DNA of 64,000 nucleotides from assembly GCF_017313275.1 (NCBI RefSeq), contig NZ_JAFLNM010000001.1, positions 558,001-622,000 of the forward strand. The letters run 5' to 3'. The translations under genes and the position numbers were made by a program. Below are positions 46,198 to 55,211 of the stretch, piece after piece. The notes below the pieces were generated by a model. That model did not search any database and was not told where the DNA came from. It was given only the letters and a program-made list of their open reading frames with translations. Each line of letters begins with the position of its first letter. Within the stretch, counting starts at the first letter, position 1. Origin of the DNA: Flagellimonas profundi. GTDB taxonomy: Bacteria; Bacteroidota; Bacteroidia; Flavobacteriales; Flavobacteriaceae.

Positions 46198-47274
46198 TTA
46201 TTTTTGTAAAACTTCCAAGAAAAGGTTTTCATATTGCTTCAAAATTTTGGGACTGTTGAACTTTCTCATCACAGAGGAACTGACAACTTTAGGTTCTAAT
46301 TTTTGTTTCAAAAGCAAATTTAGCTTTTCAATGAACTCGACTTCGTTGTCAACGATATACCCATTTACACCTTCTTCGATAATCTCATCGATTCCTCCCA
46401 AAGCTTTGTATACAATTGCCGGCGTACCTGTGACACAGCTTTCAAGTAATGCATTTGGAAACCCCTCAACATAGGAACCTTGTAAGAATACATCTGCCTT
46501 TTTAAGATAATCAGATACATTTTTTGTAAATGGAATATGTTTAATATACTCCTCGATGTTGTTTTTCTTGGCGAAATTCAATATCTCCTCGGCCTTATTT
46601 CCATCTCCTAGCATGGTATATTCAAAAGGCTCATTATACTTTAAAAGTGCTTTTAAAATTCTCATGTGACCTTTTCTTTCAACCAAACTTCCAACTGTTA
46701 TGAATTTTGGAACAGTGTTGTTGGGCATTTGTTTTTTTGGTACAAATGACTCGGATATGGGGTTATTTATTATCCTTATTTTTTTGGATGGTACATCAAA
46801 GTTCATCTGCATATCATTGGCCATATCTTTGGATTGACAAAGTATGATATCCAACAGTTTATATGAGTATTTAGTAAAGTCTATGAATGAAAACCATTTT
46901 TTAGAAGATTGGATTTTTGAAAGGACACTGATAACATTGACTTCCCTGCCAATAAAAATGATTTTTTTAAAAAAGATTGATTCAAATGCCATAATTGCAT
47001 TAACATGACCAATGGCACTGATGACAATGTCCGGTTTTCGTTTTCGCAAGAGCGAAAATATGGGTGGAAAGGAGTGTAAAACTCTACTTTTTTCCAAAAA
47101 AACGAGATTTATATTTTCGATAGGGTAGGAGTAATCATTTTTACTTCCAATGACCACCAAGGTTGTCTCAAATAGTTCTTGATTAAGGTTTTGAGCAACA
47201 AAGGACATAACTCTTTCTGCTCCACCGGCCCGGAGCGAGGGAATCACAAAAAAAACTTTATATTTTTTATGCAT
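46198..47274 (-). CDS. Family 4 glycosyltransferase
   Basis: 358 residues, GT-B fold: VFFVIPSLRAGGAERVMSFVAQ at the N-terminus, KFITVGSLVERKGHMRILKAL at the start of the donor domain, and GSYVEGFPNALLESCVTGTPAIVYKALGG with the E-x7-E pair. It resembles the GT4 at 56670-57779 in its opening (IPSLR.GGAERV). First gene of a three-GT minus-strand unit, with a promoter candidate about 20 bases upstream. Confidence 0.9.
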   Translation of the reverse strand: MHKKYKVFFVIPSLRAGGAERVMSFVAQNLNQELFETTLVVIGSKNDYSYPIENINLVFLEKSRVLHSFPPIFSLLRKRKPDIVISAIGHVNAIMAFESIFFKKIIFIGREVNVISVLSKIQSSKKWFSFIDFTKYSYKLLDIILCQSKDMANDMQMNFDVPSKKIRIINNPISESFVPKKQMPNNTVPKFITVGSLVERKGHMRILKALLKYNEPFEYTMLGDGNKAEEILNFAKKNNIEEYIKHIPFTKNVSDYLKKADVFLQGSYVEGFPNALLESCVTGTPAIVYKALGGIDEIIEEGVNGYIVDNEVEFIEKLNLLLKQKLEPKVVSSSVMRKFNSPKILKQYENLFLEVLQK

Positions 47275-47293
47275 ACAAAAAAATAATATAATG

Positions 47294-47322
47294 CAAATTT
47301 AGCCAGTAAGCATCTAACCAAA
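47294..47322 (-). promoter_or_regulatory. candidate promoter of the three-GT4 unit
   Basis: Minus strand: TTTG (47322-47319), a 17-base spacer, TAAATTTG (47301-47294), with the ATG about 20 bases downstream. Both boxes fit the Bacteroidota consensus; the spacer is at the short end. Confidence 0.45.
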
Positions 47323-47567
47323 TTTGGATTTGAAGTTGTTCTTTGAACAACATAATGATTAAACGGAATAAAGAATGAAATATTTGTTCTAAAGAAATTA
47401 TTTTATTAATTGTGAAATGAACAGATTTTCATCGAAAAATCCTATAAATAGTGTGCTTTAAGAATGAAATTTTTTTAACGAGATTATGAATCCTTAGAGC
47501 CATTATTTAGTTTTACCATAGCTGAACATAAAGAATATTTTTAGTTATCCAACTTTTGTCAAAAGCG

Positions 47568-48491
47568 TCATAATATTTTCAATGCCAAACTATCTGAGAA
47601 AACTTCGGCCCCTATATTGGACAAATGTGTTCTATCCCTCCAAAATTCTATAGAGTTATTGTCTTGAAACAAATTGGTGAAATCATAATATCTGATTTGC
47701 TTTTCTTTCATTATTTTTTCAAACTCTATATTGTCCCGTTCACAGTAATCAAAATAAATTGGAGAGGAGAAAACGATTAATTCTTTATTGTTTTTTTTGG
47801 AGAACATGACCAAATCATCTAATAACTTATTATATAGTTTGTTCACGTTAAAAGTTTCCAGACAATCTGTTTCTTTTGGCTCATTTAAAATTTTCTCGAA
47901 TATTTTTTGTTGGCTTTTTGATACATATATTGGGTCGTAGCCATTATATTCTTTATAATCATATTTTGGTTTGAAAAAATTTTTAATAATGGGAATAGCG
48001 ATTTTATTATACCCCAAAGACCAGTAAAATTTCTGAAAAATATTGTTTTGCCCTAACTGATCTATGTTTTTTGTAACTATACTGTTTCTATTGTACTTTG
48101 ATTTCAAAGCTTTAATATCTTCTCCCAAATAACTATTGGAAAAAACATTTGAAGGATCTATGTGAAGGAGAATGGTTTGTTTTTTTTGGGGCAATAGTGT
48201 AATTAGGCTATGGGAGTAGGCTATCATGGTACCATCTACACCCATATTATAACAGTTGTTGGAAATTTTATTTGGGTTAACATGGTGGTTGGCTCTAGAA
48301 CTACCAAAGACAATAAAGTCGAAATCATTTTTGGTTTTAAGGTATTGATTCAATTTACCTATACTTTGACCACTATATACATCATCACTTATTTTGTTGA
48401 ACAAAAGATATACAGCTTTGTCTGCTATAAATGAAATAAGCAAAAAAGATATAATGATTTTAAAGACATAAATTGTTTTTTTTCTATCCAT
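47568..48491 (-). CDS. SGNH-type O-acetylation partner protein (DltD/AlgJ-like)
   Basis: About 307 residues. The frame runs back to 48545, inside the MBOAT gene, but the ATG at 48491 (MDRKKTIYVFK) 5 bases after the MBOAT stop gives a proper membrane anchor (FKIIISFLLISFIADKAVYLL) and is chosen. Catalytic blocks: VFGSSRANHHVNP (Ser) and FWRDRTHLSNIGAEVF (Asp/His) at the C-terminus. Paired with the upstream MBOAT gene as in DltB-DltD or AlgI-AlgJ systems; it likely transfers acetyl to the polymer in the periplasm. Markedly AT-rich. Confidence 0.78.
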   Translation of the reverse strand: MDRKKTIYVFKIIISFLLISFIADKAVYLLFNKISDDVYSGQSIGKLNQYLKTKNDFDFIVFGSSRANHHVNPNKISNNCYNMGVDGTMIAYSHSLITLLPQKKQTILLHIDPSNVFSNSYLGEDIKALKSKYNRNSIVTKNIDQLGQNNIFQKFYWSLGYNKIAIPIIKNFFKPKYDYKEYNGYDPIYVSKSQQKIFEKILNEPKETDCLETFNVNKLYNKLLDDLVMFSKKNNKELIVFSSPIYFDYCERDNIEFEKIMKEKQIRYYDFTNLFQDNNSIEFWRDRTHLSNIGAEVFSDSLALKIL

Positions 48492-48496
48492 ATTAA

Positions 48497-49912
48497 CTAA
48501 AATTGAAAATAGATGAAGTTTTGTGATGTTGAATAGAACAAACATATAAATATTACCATTATTGAAATGATGAAGGATAATTTATAAGGCGTGTAATCTC
48601 TTCCAACTTCTTCGAGATTGATATCTCGGTATTTTAAATAAAAATCAATTAATAAACCGATTGCCAAAACAAGAATTGAGTTGACCATAATGCTAATATT
48701 ACCGATATATGGAGGGCCAAAGGAAAAAGAGAATATCTGTTTGATTGCTGTTATTGCTGAATTAAAGGTTTGAGCCCTAAAAAATATCCAAGCAAATAAT
48801 ACAATTAAGAAAGTGATACCGTAGCCAAGAAATTTAATTTTCCTTATTGAAGTAAAAAGAGAATTAGCATTTAAAAGTTTTTCGATACATAAAACCGTTC
48901 CGTGAATACCTCCCCAGATAACAAAATTCCACGAACTACCATGCCAGAGTCCTCCAAGGAGCATGGTTAACATCAAATTTCTATAGGTGATTTTTATGCC
49001 TTTTCTGTTGCCGCCTAATGATATATACAGATAATCTCTTAACCAATAGGATAATGACATATGCCATTTTCGCCAAAACTCGGTCAACGACCTGGAAAAA
49101 TAAGGCAGGTTGAAATTTTGATTGAATTTAAATCCCAACAATTTGGCAGTTCCGATCGCTATATCCGAATATCCTGAAAAGTCAAAATATATTTGAAAAG
49201 CATAGAACACTGTTGCTAAAATTAAAGATGTTGAATTATAGATTCCTGTATTGGCATAAATCGTGTCAACATACACCCCCAGTGTGTCAGCAATAACTAT
49301 TTTTCTGATGAAACCTATAGTTATTTGAAGCAGACCTTCATTGAACCATTCCTTTTTGAATTTTCGAGGCCTTTCTATTTGAGGTAAGAGGTTGGATGCT
49401 CTTTCTATTGGACCCGCCACAAGCTGGGGAAAAAGTGCAATATAAGTACAGAAGGATAAAAAGTTGCGAGTAGGTTTAAACTGCCCTCGATAGATATCTA
49501 TGGTATAACTTAAAGTTTGAAAGGTATAAAAACTTATTCCAACAGGGAGGATTATATTTAAGGTTAGATCATTGGGCTGCCATCCAAAAGTATTTGCTAA
49601 CTCTGTAAATGAATCAACAAAGAAGTTGTAATATTTAAAAAAAGATAATAATCCAAGATTGGATATCAAACTTAAAAGAAGCCAATTTTTTTTTCTTCGG
49701 TTTGTTTTGGCCGAATATATTTTAGAACCAATGGAATAATCAATTATTGAGCTGATCAGGATTAATGATAAAAACCTCCAATCCCACCAAGCATAAAAAA
49801 TATAACTTGAGACCAATAACAAAATGTTTTGATGTCTATGGTCTCGAAGAATCCAATAAAGAATAAAAACAGATACAAAAAGAACTAAAAATTCTGTAGA
49901 GTTAAATAGCAT
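48497..49912 (-). CDS. MBOAT family O-acyltransferase (AlgI/DltB-like), second copy
   Basis: 471 residues with about ten membrane helices: MLFNSTEFLVLFVSVFILYW, ILPVGISFYTFQTLSYTIDIY, PQLVAGPIERASNLLPQ, catalytic His in LLGGLWHGSSWNFV (about residue 325), and C-terminal FIYFQF. Homologous to the 26675-28129 gene but clearly diverged, so not a recent duplicate. It moves acetyl groups across the inner membrane for the SGNH partner downstream. The strand is isolated upstream by a strong terminator of the lyase gene, so it should have its own promoter. Confidence 0.93.
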   Translation of the reverse strand: MLFNSTEFLVLFVSVFILYWILRDHRHQNILLLVSSYIFYAWWDWRFLSLILISSIIDYSIGSKIYSAKTNRRKKNWLLLSLISNLGLLSFFKYYNFFVDSFTELANTFGWQPNDLTLNIILPVGISFYTFQTLSYTIDIYRGQFKPTRNFLSFCTYIALFPQLVAGPIERASNLLPQIERPRKFKKEWFNEGLLQITIGFIRKIVIADTLGVYVDTIYANTGIYNSTSLILATVFYAFQIYFDFSGYSDIAIGTAKLLGFKFNQNFNLPYFSRSLTEFWRKWHMSLSYWLRDYLYISLGGNRKGIKITYRNLMLTMLLGGLWHGSSWNFVIWGGIHGTVLCIEKLLNANSLFTSIRKIKFLGYGITFLIVLFAWIFFRAQTFNSAITAIKQIFSFSFGPPYIGNISIMVNSILVLAIGLLIDFYLKYRDINLEEVGRDYTPYKLSFIISIMVIFICLFYSTSQNFIYFQF

Positions 49913-49941
49913 TGGAAATATTTATTGCAATTAAAATATTT

Positions 49942-49949
49942 CAAATATA
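49942..49949 (-). promoter_or_regulatory. candidate -7 box for the second MBOAT-SGNH pair
   Basis: The minus strand reads TATATTTG (TAnnTTTG) 30 bases before the MBOAT ATG. The -33 region lacks a TTG. Confidence 0.3.
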
Positions 49950-50071
49950 AACGTGGATGCAGAGAATCTATTTTGTTTTTTGGACTAAAATATTTTAAAT
50001 GGGCAAGTCTTAAAACAGGGAACCCAAAACAAATCATTAACAAAAATTGAATAATGAGGTTATTGCTTTTT

Positions 50072-50107
50072 AAAAAAAGTATGCCCGTGATTAAATCACG
50101 GGCATAC
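50072..50107 (-). terminator. strong intrinsic terminator after the PL1 lyase gene
   Basis: A perfect 13-bp stem (50079-50091 with 50095-50107) around a 3-base loop. Read on the minus strand it is followed by seven T (50078-50072), 22 bases downstream of the lyase stop codon. It could also act weakly on the + strand, where ACTTTTT follows. Confidence 0.92.
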
Positions 50108-50129
50108 ACTTTTTATTTAAGTAATATTT

Positions 50130-52028
50130 TTAATCAAAATCAACCTGATACATAAACTCTTCAATGTTGGTATAACCATCACCATCAAAATCACCCCTGT
50201 AACTTTGTTCCAGGTTACCAAAAATTCGGATTTCCCATGCATCCGCCATACCGTCTTTGTCCGTGTCATAGGAATCTGGTCTGGTGTTGTGGGGAATTTC
50301 AGGCAATACCCAATTTGAGACGTTTTTAGGTTGGTAATAACTATTGTTTTGTACAATACTTAATTGACTTGAGTCAAAGGAATCACGGTAGGTTTGAACA
50401 TAGCCATTGTCATCCAAATATTTAAAAGCCCCTACATCCCCATTGGAGACCAAGTTATCAAAGGCTTCAAAAGGTGACAGTACGTTCACAGGATTTGGAA
50501 ACCCAAAACTGTGTTCGGTCTGTGTGAAATAAACTGATGGCGCAGAAATGGAGGCATCCTGAAGGGACCACATTGTGGAATTGTCTTCACTGCTGATGCC
50601 TTGTAAATTAACATCAACTCCACCAACAGTACCATTAAATACGTTTAACGCAGTATAAACCAATGGATTTCCTGAGGTAGCATCTCTATCTAACCTAATT
50701 TTATCGGGCGTAGTTCCTTGCCTTTGATAATAATTACCTACTGAATTCAATAAAAGGGAATGATAAGTAATACTATTTTTAGATGGGGTATTGTGAATAA
50801 CATTGTTTATTTTTTCTGCCCTTCCGTTAAATGCCAGATTGGGCGTTCTATTAACGGAGGAAAAAACGTTGCTGTGCCAACTTATCGCATCAACAAAGTT
50901 TTCCGGATCGCCCTCCCTATTGGGGTTAATCTCTACATATGCTCCTGTGTTGGAATCCTGTATAAAGTTATGTTGAAAAGTAAGGTTTCTTAAACCTGTT
51001 CCGTTGGCGGCATGTTTTTCAGTTATGTAGGCACCTATTGCTTTGTCCTGCGCAAAAGACAAAGAACAATGGTCTACAATGATATCTTCACCTCCGTAAA
51101 ACAATAATCCCCATGTAAAGGCGTCGTCCTCGGAAGTGACAACACCGTTCCTGTCATAAATGGGTCTACTTCTTAAATATCTGAATATTAAATTTTTATT
51201 GTCTCCTGTACTTCCATCAAATCGTAGACTTCTATCGGTAATGGTTATTCCTCCTTTGGGTGCAGATTGGCCAAATACAGTTTTGTTGTTCACGCCTTTA
51301 TAACCATCGTACCACCCTCGACCGATATCTCCCAAATGCATATCTCCAGAAACATCAAAAACAATATAACCGACATTAGCTTCTTGCAGGGCAGTGAAAA
51401 AACCACCTGTATAATACTCGTCATTGCTGCCACTCCTGGCATGATGGGTCAACGCTGCGTACGGATCCAGAGTGTTTACGATTGCCAAAGCTTTTCCCCT
51501 ACCACCGGTTGCGATTGAACCAGGGCCAAAAGCAGAAGGGAATGCCTTTAAAGCCCCCATGTCTTTGTCAGAATCAGAATATTGTGTTTTAACAGTAACG
51601 GAGGCTTGCTTCTGTTGTGTTACGTCTCCATTGGTAATTTCAACCGTATAGGTAAACGAATCGGTAACAACATCTCCGCTTCCTTTGTTGTCATCTATAG
51701 TTGGGGTGTAGGACAGCACATTGTCCTCATTGATTGTCAGCTCCCCATCCTGTGGTGCCGTAGTCTGTACGATATCGACCACTACATTTTCGGGAATACT
51801 GTCGTTGCTTAACACTGCTAAAAGAAAGGCTGTGTTTATGGCATTAATGGTATACTCATCATCCACAGGTTGAAATCCATTAGAGCTTACCCCAGTGGTA
51901 TTTTTTTCATTAACGATCTGCTCTTCTATGGTATCAGAAAACAAATCACTGTCCTTGCTACATGAAAGAATCAGGATTGAAAATAATAATAACATAAGCT
52001 TTTGCTGAATGGATTTGTGGGGCGCCAT
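50130..52028 (-). CDS. PL1 (pectate-lyase-like) lipoprotein with Ig-like domain
   Basis: About 632 residues. The frame starts at 52094, but the ATG at 52028 (MAPHKSIQQKLMLLLFSILILSC) gives a lipobox-type signal with Cys about residue 23 and is preferred. After a spacer, about residues 55-150 form a bacterial Ig/cadherin-like domain (LLAVLSNDSIPENVVVDIV.., SFTYTVEITNGDVTQQ). From about 165 a right-handed beta-helix of polysaccharide lyase family 1 begins: ALKAFPSAFGPGSIATGGRG is the PL1 entry segment, followed by IVFDVSG, DIIVDHCSLSFAQDKAIG and LRNLTFQHNFIQDS. It ends in a Ca-binding tail, DTDKDGMADAWE.. DFDGDGYTNIEEF. PL1 enzymes cleave polygalacturonate by beta-elimination. Surface or periplasmic. 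Its place in a biosynthetic locus suggests trimming or release of the locus' own uronic-acid polymer (inference). Confidence 0.87.
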   Translation of the reverse strand: MAPHKSIQQKLMLLLFSILILSCSKDSDLFSDTIEEQIVNEKNTTGVSSNGFQPVDDEYTINAINTAFLLAVLSNDSIPENVVVDIVQTTAPQDGELTINEDNVLSYTPTIDDNKGSGDVVTDSFTYTVEITNGDVTQQKQASVTVKTQYSDSDKDMGALKAFPSAFGPGSIATGGRGKALAIVNTLDPYAALTHHARSGSNDEYYTGGFFTALQEANVGYIVFDVSGDMHLGDIGRGWYDGYKGVNNKTVFGQSAPKGGITITDRSLRFDGSTGDNKNLIFRYLRSRPIYDRNGVVTSEDDAFTWGLLFYGGEDIIVDHCSLSFAQDKAIGAYITEKHAANGTGLRNLTFQHNFIQDSNTGAYVEINPNREGDPENFVDAISWHSNVFSSVNRTPNLAFNGRAEKINNVIHNTPSKNSITYHSLLLNSVGNYYQRQGTTPDKIRLDRDATSGNPLVYTALNVFNGTVGGVDVNLQGISSEDNSTMWSLQDASISAPSVYFTQTEHSFGFPNPVNVLSPFEAFDNLVSNGDVGAFKYLDDNGYVQTYRDSFDSSQLSIVQNNSYYQPKNVSNWVLPEIPHNTRPDSYDTDKDGMADAWEIRIFGNLEQSYRGDFDGDGYTNIEEFMYQVDFD

Positions 52029-52094
52029 TAAACAGGTAGTCAAGGGGTTGATAATAAAATTGATTTGGGAAACTAAAATACTACTCTTCTTCAT

Positions 52095-52646
52095 AAAATC
52101 GGTAAAACACTATTTTTTTTCGATGAAATACATCTTTTTTAATGAAGATACTTACGACGAGGATTGAATTGTAGATGTTAATGGAATTTTTATTCGATGA
52201 AATGCATATTTCTTTAACATTTTCAATCAAAAGTAGTTAAGACCAAGTTAATTGAAATTAATCAAAATGATTAACATATGAGAGGGTTGAAAGAGTTGTT
52301 GGCATTTGAACCCATTTTGAAGAAAAATTTAGTTATCCAGCAGAGAAATTGAATTTAATTCGATTCCCCCAATGATATCAGAGAAGTATTTAGATCTTGA
52401 TAGGAAATGGTTAATTTGAGATAGGGTAAATTATTCTTTCGTTTTAGTAAAAAACGGTACGGATATTCGATATAATAAACACATGTATATCATTCAATGA
52501 ATTATGATGGTTTTGTAAATTGACCTAAATCAATTAGTATTCAATTTTATAACTTATATCCTATTGAATAAACTGTATTAACTTGGCAAGCTAAAATACA
52601 CTTTAATTAATCAAGTTTAAGAAAGAAAATTAGATTGCCTGAATGG
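52095..52646. other. 552-bp noncoding AT-rich region upstream of the lyase gene
   Basis: No gene recognised. It carries the direct repeats at 52119-52133 and 52193-52207. A minus-strand TACTTTTG at 52228-52235 fits the -7 box and would place both repeats in the lyase leader, but it lacks a -33 partner. Confidence 0.6.
52119..52207. repeat. imperfect direct repeat pair upstream of the lyase gene
   Basis: TTCGATGAAATACAT (52119-52133) and TTCGATGAAATGCAT (52193-52207) differ at one base, are 74 bases apart and share A/T-rich flanks (about 30 bases similar overall). Both lie upstream of the lyase start, at about 90 and 165 bases. Confidence 0.75.
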
Positions 52647-53579
52647 TTAATGCTTAATTAAATTAAGTTTTTCACCCAATTTTAAATCCCATTCACTTGG
52701 TTCTATGGGGCTATTACCTCCATCATGATGAAAGGTAAGTTCACCAAAGTATAATTGGCCATCAACATCGTACCAATCTACACGAACATAGCAAAAAGGT
52801 GCTGCCAATAACTCGGACAGTCTAATCATCTCCTCCAATGTAGAAGGCCTTTTTATATCATAATCACTAGGTTCTGTTTTTTTGCCATCTTTTACGGCGG
52901 CCCATTTGAAAGGTTCCCTCTTCCAGTTAACGTCGTACCAATTTCGAAAATGATGATCCGTACCCCTGTTCATATCAACTTGTATGGTAATAACTTTGCC
53001 ATTGAAACAATGTAGTTTGTAATCAAAAGGTATTTTTCCTTCTTTGTTTTGGAGTAACTTTTCTACAATAATCCTTGGCTTTATATTTTTATACTGCCAT
53101 TCTTTGGATTCCCAATAATAATTATGGCTTAATCGCTTTTTTAAACTTTTTTGAACTTGGTTCCAATCAATTTGTTCCGTGTCGTAAACAAAAACACCTC
53201 CGCCGCTGTCATGGTTTGTTTTAATAATATAGGGTGGTGATGGTAAATTATTGGGTACTATATCCTTAGGGTTTACGGTATGGTAATAAAGTGGAACCAA
53301 ATACTTATCACCAACTTTTTCGTTAATATATTCTCTAACTGCAAATTTATCAGCACATTTTGTATGCAAAGGGGTGCGGTCATTAAGCTTTAACCAGACT
53401 ATTTTTTCATTCAATGTTTTTGGGTCATTTAGATCCGGTGATTTTCCCATTCTTTTTTTGTGCCTGTGTATTGTGTATATTTTTTCAGGAACTAGCCTTT
53501 GTTTCAGCCAATAATAGATGTTACGGATAAACTTGGCCAAATATGTATTTCGAATAAATTTTTTGTAAAAGTTTTTCAT
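52647..53579 (-). CDS. TupA-like ATP-grasp protein
   Basis: 310 residues, cytoplasmic. KRMGKSPDLNDPKTLNEKIVWLKLNDRTPLHTKCADKFAVREYI is the hallmark opening of the TupA-like ATP-grasp family. PYIIKTNHDSGGGVFVYD is the nucleotide loop, RIIVEKLL has the adenine-side Glu, and FPFDYKLHCFNGKVITIQVDMNRG and VRVDWYDVDGQLYFGELTFHHDGG are the metal-binding end. TupA was named for teichuronopeptide synthesis; relatives occur in many capsule loci, sometimes annotated as glycosyltransferases. Attachment of an amino acid or acid to a uronic acid is the natural suggestion here, since the locus makes UDP-GlcA/GalA, but this is inferred. Confidence 0.85.
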   Translation of the reverse strand: MKNFYKKFIRNTYLAKFIRNIYYWLKQRLVPEKIYTIHRHKKRMGKSPDLNDPKTLNEKIVWLKLNDRTPLHTKCADKFAVREYINEKVGDKYLVPLYYHTVNPKDIVPNNLPSPPYIIKTNHDSGGGVFVYDTEQIDWNQVQKSLKKRLSHNYYWESKEWQYKNIKPRIIVEKLLQNKEGKIPFDYKLHCFNGKVITIQVDMNRGTDHHFRNWYDVNWKREPFKWAAVKDGKKTEPSDYDIKRPSTLEEMIRLSELLAAPFCYVRVDWYDVDGQLYFGELTFHHDGGNSPIEPSEWDLKLGEKLNLIKH

Positions 53580-53733
53580 AGTTGAGGACGAAAAAAATAT
53601 ATCTTAACTAACTCGTGTTTTTTAAATTTAGTATCAACTTCATGTTTAATTCCGGGAGATTTTAGAGCAAACTAAAATAGAATTTGGAATATCTGCCATG
53701 ATATGTAATTACTTGTTATGCATTTCAGAATGG

Positions 53734-54900
53734 TTATATACTACTAATTGAAATGGTATCATCATTCGTATTTGAAACCAAAGAATTGTGGGGGGATTTA
53801 ATCAATTTTGCAAAAACGAACATGGAAAGAAAAATTAAATAAAAATTAGAAAAGTACGTATGAGAAGCCATTAAAGTGAGAGAAATTACTAAACTTATAT
53901 AAAATAATTCGGGTCTAATCTTAAATCCTCTTAAACTTTTAGCTAATAAAAATATATAAATGCCCAGTAGGATAATAAAAGGTATAAAACCAGCTTCTCC
54001 TATTACTAACAAATAAGTATTGTGAACACCAGGCAAGCCACCTGGTCTTCCTGAAAATTTTCGCCATCCGTTGCCAAAAAATGGATGGTCCATGATCTTA
54101 TCATAATATAACGACCAAGTGTGGGTTCTTGAATCTTCATTAATTGTTTTGGAGTCAACTTGTTCGCTCCCAAAGATGCTTTTCAATGCAGTAAAACGTT
54201 CTGCGTTTAGGGTGAGTTTGTTTGAAAATGTGAAAATCAATATTAGTACTAGTGTGCCAACCAAAGGAAGTAAAAGGTTTTTTTTACTTTGGAGTATAGC
54301 AAACAAATTAATAATTACCCAAATCAGAATGAATGTTCTGGAAAAGGTAAGTATACCGGCCAGGGTCAATAAAAATTGACCAATTAATTTTAAATTTCGA
54401 TTAGCTATGGAAAAAGATATTGCGAAACCAACTAAGCAAACACTGCCAGCTGTATTAGGATTTAAATAAAAACCACTGAACCTCCCGTAGTTTTCCTGAA
54501 AATGTCCTGCTTGAGCAGTTGGAAAAATAAGCGCATTCACAATAATACTAATTGCACCTATTAAAAGAATAAAATATAGTTCTTTATACTTTGAATTTCT
54601 AGCCAATTCCGCTCCACATATGACAACCACCATAAACCTGATCAATTCTTTTAAAAAAAAATTGTTTATATCTGGATCTGTATAATTAAAAGATGCGAAG
54701 ACAAAATATAGTAGACCTAGATATACAAACGGATAGAGAGGTTTGCTCTTTTTGGTGAAAAAAAAGAAGATTACTAAAAGTAAAGATGTAAGATAACTAC
54801 TGATAGAGCCAAATTTTGGCCCAAAATATTCCAACATATAACTCGGTATGTTGCATAACAACAAGAATAAGGCAAGCAATTTTATAAACTTCAATAGCAT
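53734..54900 (-). CDS. O-antigen polymerase/ligase family membrane protein (Wzy/WaaL-like)
   Basis: About 388 residues, almost entirely hydrophobic, with about eleven predicted helices. The frame runs back to a GTG at 54939, but the ATG at 54900 (MLLKFIKLLALFLLLC) opens the first helix and is chosen. Family features: GRFSGFYLNPNTAGSVCLVGFA and, in a long periplasmic loop, GNGWRKFSGRPGGLPGVHNTYLLVIGEAGF with the conserved His-Asn. It polymerises undecaprenyl-linked repeat units (Wzy) or ligates glycans to lipid A or proteins; in a Wzx-containing locus the Wzy role is likelier. AT-rich. Confidence 0.85.
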   Translation of the reverse strand: MLLKFIKLLALFLLLCNIPSYMLEYFGPKFGSISSYLTSLLLVIFFFFTKKSKPLYPFVYLGLLYFVFASFNYTDPDINNFFLKELIRFMVVVICGAELARNSKYKELYFILLIGAISIIVNALIFPTAQAGHFQENYGRFSGFYLNPNTAGSVCLVGFAISFSIANRNLKLIGQFLLTLAGILTFSRTFILIWVIINLFAILQSKKNLLLPLVGTLVLILIFTFSNKLTLNAERFTALKSIFGSEQVDSKTINEDSRTHTWSLYYDKIMDHPFFGNGWRKFSGRPGGLPGVHNTYLLVIGEAGFIPFIILLGIYIFLLAKSLRGFKIRPELFYISLVISLTLMASHTYFSNFYLIFLSMFVFAKLIKSPHNSLVSNTNDDTISISSI

Positions 54901-55032
54901 AGCTTCCAAGCAGTTCTTTTCGAATATTAATATAGTCACATTTTTGAAGTAACTAATTAATATTCAAAAATAATGGTGTTTACTGTTTTTTTATTGACAC
55001 AGTGTAGATATTTATTACACAAAACTAAGTTG

Positions 55033-55143
55033 ATGAAAAAAAATAAAGAATTAAAAGAGTTAAATGGCAATAAAAAATTGATAAGAGATTCAATTGAATT
55101 ATTAAAAACCCATTTTGGAAATAACTTTGGGAACTATGCATAG
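55033..55143 (+). CDS. possible small peptide gene (36 aa)
   Basis: ATG to TAG, 36 residues: a Lys-rich start (MKKNKELKELNGNKK) then LIRDSIELLKTHFG and a Gly/Asn/Phe tail (NNFGNYA). It runs against the surrounding minus-strand genes. The amphipathic helix and tail look more protein-like than random AT-rich sequence, but no homolog is recognised and chance frames of this length are common. Confidence 0.25.
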   Translation: MKKNKELKELNGNKKLIRDSIELLKTHFGNNFGNYA

Positions 55144-55211
55144 CTCTTGAAATACAATTATTCGTTCGATTTATATGTGTTTTTTAATGATACTTTACTG
55201 TAATTGAACAA

